This document shows, piece after piece, positions 39,506 to 45,998 of a DNA stretch of 64,000 nucleotides. The stretch lies in contig NZ_JAUSXQ010000001.1 of NCBI RefSeq assembly GCF_030816115.1, positions 1,054,001 to 1,118,000 of the forward strand, given 5' to 3'. Source of the stretch: Chryseobacterium sp. W4I1. Its GTDB lineage: Bacteria; Bacteroidota; Bacteroidia; Flavobacteriales; Weeksellaceae. The translations under genes were made by a program, and so were the position numbers. The notes beneath the pieces are model-generated. The model had not been told where the DNA came from, did no database searches, and was given only the letters and a program-made list of their open reading frames with translations. Within the stretch, counting starts at the first letter, position 1. Every line of letters begins with the position of its first letter.

Positions 39506-39943
39506 AATCCTGTTTTAAAATTGATAATTCAGCTTTTGAGTGCAATCGAAAGTTTTTATTATATGTATCCTTATATTTTTATCATTAAGGTTGAAAGTGT
39601 TTAGATGAGTAGGATTTTAGGCATTGCTGCTTTAAGAAATAAGTGGATTTTTTCTTGTTGCATCTTACAATCTGAACACTCCTTAATGGTTGAAAAATAA
39701 TATTTAAATGAAAATCTAATTACAATTAATTGTATTACTTTGCTAAGTGAAACGCCTTTGCGATCTTAAAAACGTATAGTAGTCAAAAAATCTTTGCGAA
39801 CTTTGCGTTATAAAAAACAGATTATTGTTAGTGAAAAATTCGCTAATTTGTGTTTAGATAAAGAGATTGCTTCGTCGCTTATGAACTACGTTCACAGACC
39901 TTCAGTCTGTTCGCAATGACAAAAAATAAATTTCATCACAAGA
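39506..39943. other. 438-base repeat-filled gap before the FGGY kinase
   Basis: No gene is seen. The gap holds a half operator TGCAATCGA at 39541-39549, CATTAAGG/CCTTAATGG words (about 39582-39690), the AGTGAAACGCC repeat (39744-39812) and, at about 39868-39920, a GAGATTGCTTCGTCGCTT...CGCAATGAC element of a type widespread in bacterial intergenic regions. Confidence 0.6.
39744..39812 (+). repeat. Dispersed repeat, AGTGAAACGCCTTTGC family, copy 3
   Basis: AAGTGAAACGCCTTTGCGAT begins the copy and CTTTGCGAACTTTGCGTTA ends it. It matches copies at 9962-10029 and 13558-13616 in sequence and orientation. Confidence 0.7.
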
Positions 39944-41332
39944 ATGTCTAAAAAAAAGAAGGTAACCATAGTATTTGATATTGGAAAAACCAATAAAAAG
40001 TTCTTTTTATTTGATAAAAATTATAAAGAAGTTGTTCGTGAATATACAGAATTACCGCTCACAACTGATGAAGATGGTTATCCTACGGAAGATCTTGCAG
40101 CGCTACAAAACTGGATAAAAGATAATTTTAATGCCATTCTTGATAATGAAAATTATGAAGTAAAAGCCATCAATTTTTCAACGTACGGAGCGAGTTTTGT
40201 GCATCTGGATCAGAAAGGAAATGTTCTGACACCTTTGTACAATTACACCAAGCCAATGGATGATGAAATTCTTGATTTATTTTATGAAAAGCATGGAAGC
40301 AAGCTGAAAATTGCCCGCGAAACAGCATCACCTCAAGCAGGAATGTTGAATTCAGGCCTGCAATTATTTTGGTTGAAATATAAGCATCCGGAAATATTCA
40401 GAAAAATCCGTTACAGTCTGCATTTACCTCAATATTTATCGTATTTGTTTACCGGGATTTGCGTGTCGGAATTTACTTCAATAGGCTGCCACACGAATTT
40501 GTGGGATTACGACAAAGCAGATTACCACGATTGGGTGTATGAGGAAGAAATAGATGCCTTATTGCCGCCAATTGTACCAACTTCTGCGAGCATCAATACT
40601 TCTTACCGAAACAAAAAAATTAAAATCGGTGTTGGAATTCACGACAGTTCTTCAGCGTTATTACCTTATATTTTAAGCAAAAAAGAACCTTTTTTATTAG
40701 TTTCAACAGGAACATGGAGTATTTCGTTAAATCCATTTAATGATGAAAGTCTTACCGATGAAGATATAGAAAACAATTGCCTGAATTATATGCGCATCGA
40801 TGGAAAACGCGTAAAAGCATCCCGTTTTTTCATGGGAAATGAATATAAAATTCAGGTTGAAAAATTATGTGCTTATTACGGAAAAGAATATGGTTTTCAC
40901 AGAGAAGTGCAGTTTGATCAGGATTTGTATCTGCGTTTAATGAAAAATAAAAATATCTATTTTCGCTTTGAAGGAATTATTTTAAAACGAAAAATGATTA
41001 CCGCAACAGATTTAAATTCATTTGCAACCTTTGAAGTAGCCTATCATCAGTTGATGATCGAACTGATGGATCTGCAGATTCATACGATCACAAATGCCAT
41101 TGGCAATTCAGAAATTACAAACATTTATATCGATGGCGGATTCACCGATAATGACGTATTTATGAAACTGATGTCTCACCATTTTCAGCATTATAATGTG
41201 ATGTCTACACATTCTCCGCTGGGTTCTGCATTGGGAGCTTCCATGGTGATTTCCAACAAGAAAATAGACGAAACTTTTTTACAGCAGCATTATCAGATGA
41301 AAGTGCTTCAACCGTTAATTCTTAATTTATAA
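39944..41332 (+). CDS. FGGY-family carbohydrate kinase, probable L-rhamnulokinase
   Basis: This is an ASKHA-fold sugar kinase of 462 residues. The N-terminal phosphate-binding motif is IVFDIGKTNKKFFLFD, the middle has STYGASFVHLD and VGIHDSSSALLPY, and the C-terminal nucleotide-binding region has LLVSTGTWSISLN and IYIDGGFTDN. The sugar is not evident from sequence alone. Its position between rhamnose isomerase and the terminal lactate enzyme makes L-rhamnulose the most likely substrate, giving rhamnulose 1-phosphate. The lactate dehydrogenase gene starts 3 bases after its stop, so they are co-transcribed. Confidence 0.87.
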   Translation: MSKKKKVTIVFDIGKTNKKFFLFDKNYKEVVREYTELPLTTDEDGYPTEDLAALQNWIKDNFNAILDNENYEVKAINFSTYGASFVHLDQKGNVLTPLYNYTKPMDDEILDLFYEKHGSKLKIARETASPQAGMLNSGLQLFWLKYKHPEIFRKIRYSLHLPQYLSYLFTGICVSEFTSIGCHTNLWDYDKADYHDWVYEEEIDALLPPIVPTSASINTSYRNKKIKIGVGIHDSSSALLPYILSKKEPFLLVSTGTWSISLNPFNDESLTDEDIENNCLNYMRIDGKRVKASRFFMGNEYKIQVEKLCAYYGKEYGFHREVQFDQDLYLRLMKNKNIYFRFEGIILKRKMITATDLNSFATFEVAYHQLMIELMDLQIHTITNAIGNSEITNIYIDGGFTDNDVFMKLMSHHFQHYNVMSTHSPLGSALGASMVISNKKIDETFLQQHYQMKVLQPLILNL

Positions 41333-41335
41333 ATC

Positions 41336-42487
41336 ATGTCATTTCCATTTGATACCCGTTATGCTTCGCTTGAATTGTTGATTGAAAAAGCGAAAAAAAG
41401 AATGCCCCGTTTTGCATTTGAATATCTGGACGGAGGTTGTAATGAAAACATCAACCGGGACAGGAATACAAGCGAATTACGGGAAGTTTTGCTTCGTCCG
41501 CGATACCTGAATAATAATTATGCGGAAGCCAATATGGAAACCGAATTGTTTGGAGTTAAATATTCCGCACCTTTTGGAATTTCTCCGGTTGGTTTACAAG
41601 GTTTGATGTGGCCCAATGCACCCGAAATTTTAGCAAAAGCAGCTTTCAAACATAATATTCCTTTCATTTTAAGTACGGTTACGACAAGCAGTCTTGAGCG
41701 GATTTCTGAATTAACGGAAGGAAAAGCCTGGTATCAATTGTACCATCCAAGAGAAGAATGGCTGCGTGACGATATTCTCGACCGTTGCGAAACTTCAGGA
41801 TATGACGTGTTGTGCGTGTTATCTGATGTTCCAACTTTCGGATACAGAGCAAAGGAAATCAGAAATGGTTTGGCAATGCCGCCTCAATTGAATTTCAGAA
41901 ACGTTTCCCAGGCGTTGGCAAAACCGGAATGGTGTCTGGAAATACTGAAACATGGCGTTCCAGGTTTTAAGACCATGGAAAAATACATGGATAAAAATAT
42001 GGGTGTGAAGCAATTGGGACAGTTTATGAATTCTACTTTTTCGGGGAGATTAAATTCCGACAGAATAAAAGCAATTCGCGATAAATGGAAAGGGAAATTA
42101 ATCATTAAAGGCGTTGCATCAGATGAAGATGCTGCAGAAGCTGTTCGTTTAGGGTTCGACGGAATGATTATTTCAAACCACGGCGGAAGACAGCTTGATG
42201 CCGGAGAATCTACTATCGCCGTAGTAAAAGACATCAGCGAAAAATATAAAAACCAGATCAAAATAATGATGGACAGCGGCGTAAGAACCGGTCCGGATGT
42301 TGCCCGCGCGTTGAGCTGCGGCGCCGAATTTACCTTTATGGGAAGAACATTTATGTATGCAGTCGGAGCCTTAGGTGATAAAGGCGGTGATCATATTATT
42401 GAAATGCTAAAAATGCAATTCAGACAGGTAATGGAGCAGGTTTGCTGTGAAAAACCGGAGGATTTACAAAACTTCAGAGTAAAATAA
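41336..42487 (+). CDS. FMN-dependent alpha-hydroxy-acid (L-lactate) dehydrogenase, LldD-like
   Basis: The 383-residue TIM-barrel flavoprotein has the family active-site sequence SNHGGRQLDAGE (near residue 279), GVASDEDAAEAVRLG before it and MDSGVRTGPDVARAL after it. The N-terminal FAFEYLDGGCNENINR and PFGISPVGLQGLMWP complete the FMN site. It probably oxidises L-lactate, made from rhamnose via lactaldehyde, to pyruvate. Being 3 bases behind the kinase it joins the rhamnose operon. L-lactate as substrate is inferred from that context; glycolate or mandelate enzymes share the fold. Confidence 0.88.
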   Translation: MSFPFDTRYASLELLIEKAKKRMPRFAFEYLDGGCNENINRDRNTSELREVLLRPRYLNNNYAEANMETELFGVKYSAPFGISPVGLQGLMWPNAPEILAKAAFKHNIPFILSTVTTSSLERISELTEGKAWYQLYHPREEWLRDDILDRCETSGYDVLCVLSDVPTFGYRAKEIRNGLAMPPQLNFRNVSQALAKPEWCLEILKHGVPGFKTMEKYMDKNMGVKQLGQFMNSTFSGRLNSDRIKAIRDKWKGKLIIKGVASDEDAAEAVRLGFDGMIISNHGGRQLDAGESTIAVVKDISEKYKNQIKIMMDSGVRTGPDVARALSCGAEFTFMGRTFMYAVGALGDKGGDHIIEMLKMQFRQVMEQVCCEKPEDLQNFRVK

Positions 42488-42540
42488 TTTTTGATATGAA
42501 GATGGAAGATGGAAGTTTAAAGTTTTATAGAATAAATTTA

Positions 42541-42605
42541 TCAATAGGAACGGGCTTTAGCCCGTTTTTCATTGTAAAAAATTCTGATTGGCTTTAGCCA
42601 AAACT
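42541..42605 (+). repeat. Dispersed double-hairpin repeat (GGGCTTTAGCCC family), copy 3
   Basis: TCAATAGGAACGGGCTTTAG begins the copy. The first stem is the perfect ACGGGCTTTAGCCCGT and the second TTGGCTTTAGCCAAA. The rest of the gap to 42863 has CTTTGCGTTAAA words, a GAATCAA/TTGATTC stem and the terminator at 42815. Confidence 0.78.
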
Positions 42606-42814
42606 GATCATTCTGTTTACTGGTTTCAAAATATTTTAAACGCAAAGATTAGTTTTAAGAACACATAATTTTAAGAAGCAAAGTAATGCGACAAAGTCGC
42701 TGATGAAGCTAGCTTCGTAAGAATCAATTTTATTGATTCCATTCTTTGCTAACTTAAAAATATTCAGGATCTTAAATAAAACTTTGCGTTAAAAAACTAA
42801 ACAGTGCAAAATAA

Positions 42815-42842
42815 AAATTCGCAAAGACAACCTTGCGAATTT
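42815..42842. terminator. Bidirectional terminator between convergent genes
   Basis: AAATTCGCAA (42815-42824) and TTGCGAATTT (42833-42842) pair exactly. T-rich sequence follows on both strands, suiting the convergent lactate dehydrogenase and SnoaL-like genes. Confidence 0.82.
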
Positions 42843-42863
42843 TGTTTATTACAATGTAGAAGT

Positions 42864-43307
42864 TTATTTCTTCTTCTCAGATTTTACAGCCTGTCTTGCC
42901 AACAATTTCCAGTCGTTTTTCACTTTTGCCCAAACCAACAATACATCCAATGTTACATCACCCGGAGCTTTTCCAGAATCAGCAGTCGTTGCATAAAAAT
43001 GGTGGCGAACAATCGCTGTATTGTCAACAATATTGATCGTTTGATTGGTAATATCAATGGTTACAAAATCTGATTTTTTACTGACTAATTTATCGACAAA
43101 TTCTGTGGCGTCGTCTATGTGACCTCCTGAATGTCCATACGTTAGTTCCGGTAAAATCAAAGATTCTAAGGCAGATTTTTCACCGCTTATCATTGCTGAT
43201 CTTAATTCTTCAGCAGCGTCAGAAACCGCGTCTTTATCATTCTTTTTCTGTCCGAATACAGAAAGTGCCATTAAAAAAGTCGTGGCAAAAATTAATTTTT
43301 TAATCAT
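42864..43307 (-). CDS. Secreted SnoaL-like / DUF4440 (NTF2-fold) protein
   Basis: This 147-residue protein has a signal peptide (to about residue 19, SVFGQ) and an NTF2-like alpha+beta cone fold. The SGEKSALESLILPELTYGHS segment and the pattern of VDNTAIVRHHFYAT and LLVWAKVKNDWKLLARQ strands are typical of DUF4440/SnoaL-like proteins. No enzymatic role can be assigned. Its promoter carries a perfect LacI-type operator identical to the one before susC, which suggests a part in pectin or sugar metabolism, perhaps handling an unstable uronate product; that is speculation. Confidence 0.8.
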   Translation of the reverse strand: MIKKLIFATTFLMALSVFGQKKNDKDAVSDAAEELRSAMISGEKSALESLILPELTYGHSGGHIDDATEFVDKLVSKKSDFVTIDITNQTINIVDNTAIVRHHFYATTADSGKAPGDVTLDVLLVWAKVKNDWKLLARQAVKSEKKK

Positions 43308-43352
43308 AATTAAACAATGTTAAATAGTAAACTTTAAAGTATATATTGATAA

Positions 43353-43366
43353 TGCAATCGATTGCG
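43353..43366. promoter_or_regulatory. LacI-type operator upstream of the SnoaL-like gene
   Basis: TGCAATCGATTGCG repeats base for base the 14-mer found upstream of susC (5888-5901). It is 47 bases before the SnoaL-like start and 22 bases after the gntR stop, so it controls the small gene alone. Confidence 0.8.
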
Positions 43367-43386
43367 CTTTTGATTTTAAAAAAAAT

Positions 43387-44433
43387 CTACAAAGAATCCC
43401 TCTGAATAAATTTAAAAACATTATTTACAGATTCCTTTTTATTTTTTAGAATCATATAGGCTGCGGATTCTCCCATGGCTTTAAAATCTGTAGTAATTAC
43501 GGTAATTCCAAGCAATTCTTTAAGCGGAGTTTCGTTGTAGGAAATAATGCCGATGTCTTCACCCAATTTCAGATTTTTCTGCCTGATTTGTTTAACTAAA
43601 TTCACCAGATCACGTTCCCGAATGGTGATGAAAATATCCTTATCCTGCAATTCCATGTCGGGATAAATTTCGTCAAGAATTTCATAATCAAGCTTAAAGT
43701 CCTTACAAAATTTCTCAAAACCACGCACAATACGGAAAGGATAGGGGTGAATGGATTTATCGGGATACACTAAAATTATCTTTTCGTATTTCTTTATTTT
43801 ATCTAAACCTTCTTTTAATGCGTTGTAGATATCATGTTCGAAATCCTGAAAAATAGAGCCGTATTCCCCGGAAATATTAGGCTTGGTATTATCCAGCAAT
43901 AGCAATTTATTTTTCGGTATTTGTTCAATCATATCCAACACCTGTTGTGTGGAACTGGTGTGCTTAGACTGTTCATCCCTAAAGTGGGGCATGATCACAT
44001 AATAATCGAATCCGCCCAGGTTCTTTTTTAAGGAATTAATGAAAAGAGTTTCGTCACAATGATAAATATACATCTCAACATTGCCTTTGGTACCGATTGC
44101 ATTGACGAAATAATTATAGATCATCATTTTATAAGTGCTCGGCTTATTGATTAGAAAGAAAATATTGATGACATCATTTTTATTAATACGGGAGATATAA
44201 TAACCTTTTCCCTTCACAGATTCTATAATTTGTCTTTTTCGGAGCTCTTTATAAGCTTTTTCTACCGTATCTCTTGAAAGAAAGCAGGATTCGCTAAGTT
44301 CGTTTATAGAAGGAATCTTTTCCCCAATTTTGATTTCCCCACTGTCAATTCCATTAAGGATAGAATCTACAATCTGTTTGTATTTAGGAACTCGGGAATG
44401 CTCATTGATTATTATTTCAAATGTTTCTGACAT
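43387..44433 (-). CDS. GntR-family regulator with periplasmic-binding-like effector domain (AraR-like architecture)
   Basis: This 348-residue repressor has an N-terminal GntR winged helix (about 10-78: VPKYKQIVDSILNGIDSGEI, INELSESCFLSRDTVEKAYK, RQIIESVKGKGYYIS). The C-terminal domain (about 90-345) resembles sugar-binding periplasmic proteins, ending GIISYNETPLKELLGITVIT and the AAYMIL helix. This two-domain plan is known from AraR of Bacillus. Here it lies beside rhamnose catabolism, so L-rhamnose or rhamnulose is a plausible effector. Two TGTAA-N4-TTACA palindromes upstream may be its own sites. Confidence 0.9.
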   Translation of the reverse strand: MSETFEIIINEHSRVPKYKQIVDSILNGIDSGEIKIGEKIPSINELSESCFLSRDTVEKAYKELRKRQIIESVKGKGYYISRINKNDVINIFFLINKPSTYKMMIYNYFVNAIGTKGNVEMYIYHCDETLFINSLKKNLGGFDYYVIMPHFRDEQSKHTSSTQQVLDMIEQIPKNKLLLLDNTKPNISGEYGSIFQDFEHDIYNALKEGLDKIKKYEKIILVYPDKSIHPYPFRIVRGFEKFCKDFKLDYEILDEIYPDMELQDKDIFITIRERDLVNLVKQIRQKNLKLGEDIGIISYNETPLKELLGITVITTDFKAMGESAAYMILKNKKESVNNVFKFIQRDSL

Positions 44434-44546
44434 GATATTAGATAGGAGATATTTATTTCAGTTTAAAAAATAATTCAAAAGTTACGAACGGTGTAAGGCA
44501 AGTTACAAAAATTTTATAATAACTTTTTTGACATGCTTTTAATAAT

Positions 44547-44642
44547 TGTAAATGTTTACATATTTATTATAATTGTGACTATCCCGGTATATATTATAAC
44601 GGGAAAATACAATTTTAGTATATAAAGGTGTAAAAACTTACA
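44547..44642. promoter_or_regulatory. Palindrome cluster upstream of gntR
   Basis: TGTAAATGTTTACA (44547-44560) and TGTAAAAACTTACA (44629-44642) share the form TGTAA-N4-TTACA. Between them lies an imperfect 23-bp palindrome with TCCCG/CGGGA ends (44582-44604). The set sits 114-209 bases before the gntR start. GntR-family sites are often of this kind, so autoregulation is likely but untested. Confidence 0.55.
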
Positions 44643-44730
44643 ATATATCTTAATATAGAGCTAGCCGTTTGACTATGCTAATCTGAAGTTTATTTCCTGT
44701 AAAGCAAGAAAACACAAATGGATTTGAGAA

Positions 44731-45819
44731 TTAAATGTTGATATTTATAATTTCAAAGACAAAAGAGGTAGACGTTTCAAACTTTCCTCCCTGCGTGGCT
44801 CCGAATAGAAATTTAGGGGTCTTGCCGTCTTTATCCATTAAAATCATAGGGCGTTCTAATCTCCCGAATCGTTTTAAATGAGCAGGTGGTGCAGGCTCCT
44901 TAATATAAGTATCCATATTAAGATAAGCGATTTTTGGTTGGGACCAGTTAAGGCCGTCCTTGGAAGTTAGATGTAAACCGTATTCATGATTAAAAAATCC
45001 CATATCACGGGCTACTATATGGAATTTCCCGTTTTGTTTCCAAATAAAGGCATCTTCCAGCTGGGCATTGTCGGGCAGCAATGAAAAATCAATGACAGGA
45101 TTTTCCTTTATTTTCTCATAAGGACCTGCAGGGTGATCAGCCTTTGCCAGTCCATATTTTCGGTTTCCTCTCACCGGACCTTTTTGATTTTCATATTCTT
45201 CAGTGTTCCAGGATTTATAAAAAAGCCAGAATTTACCGTCATTTCCTTTTATAAAAGCAGGGTTTGTAGTACAATGGTCGTCCCATGAGCCTTTTTCCCC
45301 GGGAAGAAGCAGAGGTTTCTCAGGCCTTACCCAATCTCCGTCAAGACTTTTTGAAGTGGCAAGCCCTATCCTTTTGGTATTTGTTTTTCCGTTTTGGTTG
45401 CCCATATAGAAAAGATAATATTCGTCTTCTACTTTGGTAATTAAAGGGTTATGACAAGTGGTGGCATCCCAAAATTCATCACCTCGGGGAGTAAGAATAA
45501 CTTGTTTATGCTTGAATTCGTCATAAGGAGAATCGGCTTCTGCACGGCATATTTCAGAACCGTTGAGCCAGCCGCCCATTCCTTTTTCTTTTTTCCATCT
45601 GGAATAGAAAAGATGAACCTTACCATCTTCGCCCCAAATCGGAGAATTACACCAGATGTAATAATTTTCCAATGAAAAGGTCCGTCCGATTGGTTTTAAG
45701 CTGAAATAAGGTTTTTCGGAAGATGAACCTGTAAATGACAATCCCAGAACCGCAGCTGTGATCCCAAGGGCTGAAGTCTGTAAAAAATCTCTGCGTGTAA
45801 AGTGTCTTGGCTTGTCCAT
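44731..45819 (-). CDS. GH43-like five-bladed beta-propeller glycosidase with Tat-type signal
   Basis: This 362-residue exported protein begins with a twin-arginine-like signal, TRRDFLQTSALGITAAVLGL. The body has the repeated propeller strands of clan GH-F/GH43-like enzymes: IWCNSPIWGEDGKVHLFYSR, ATTCHNPLITKVEDEYYLFY, WDDHCTTNPAFIKGNDGKFW and AQLEDAFIWKQNGKFH. Each carries a conserved acidic or asparagine residue at the blade start. The substrate and exact family are not evident; a pectin side-chain sugar is likely from context. An 18-mer almost identical to one before the second GH28 gene lies 46 bases upstream. Confidence 0.78.
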   Translation of the reverse strand: MDKPRHFTRRDFLQTSALGITAAVLGLSFTGSSSEKPYFSLKPIGRTFSLENYYIWCNSPIWGEDGKVHLFYSRWKKEKGMGGWLNGSEICRAEADSPYDEFKHKQVILTPRGDEFWDATTCHNPLITKVEDEYYLFYMGNQNGKTNTKRIGLATSKSLDGDWVRPEKPLLLPGEKGSWDDHCTTNPAFIKGNDGKFWLFYKSWNTEEYENQKGPVRGNRKYGLAKADHPAGPYEKIKENPVIDFSLLPDNAQLEDAFIWKQNGKFHIVARDMGFFNHEYGLHLTSKDGLNWSQPKIAYLNMDTYIKEPAPPAHLKRFGRLERPMILMDKDGKTPKFLFGATQGGKFETSTSFVFEIININI

Positions 45820-45864
45820 TTTATCTCGATTTACTGCTAATTTAGTATAAACATATAAGCAGAC

Positions 45865-45882
45865 TATCCTGTACTTTCGGTG
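45865..45882. promoter_or_regulatory. Shared 18-mer upstream of the GH43-like gene
   Basis: On the plus strand TATCCTGTACTTTCGGTG; it differs at only two positions from TATCCTGCACTGTCGGTG at 53337-53354. Both lie 46-106 bases upstream of minus-strand enzyme genes. A common regulator, perhaps the GntR protein, is inferred. Confidence 0.6.
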
Positions 45883-45954
45883 AATTGTTTAATCTCAACT
45901 TATCTATTCTGTCTTTATTTATTTGATTTGAAAAATTAAAATCAGAACATAAAA

Positions 45955-45976
45955 AAGTCTGCCTTTCAGCAGACTT
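45955..45976 (-). terminator. Intrinsic terminator after the GH65-like gene
   Basis: Read on the minus strand: AAGTCTGC, TGAAAG, GCAGACTT, then TTTTATG. It lies 22 bases after the stop codon at 45999 and ends the minus-strand enzyme operon. Confidence 0.85.
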
Positions 45977-45998
45977 CAACTATATGAATGTGAAATTT

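Noticed and set aside
39541-39549. TGCAATCGA half-site before the FGGY kinase
   Set aside because: Only one half of the palindrome is present and it is about 400 bases from the gene start.
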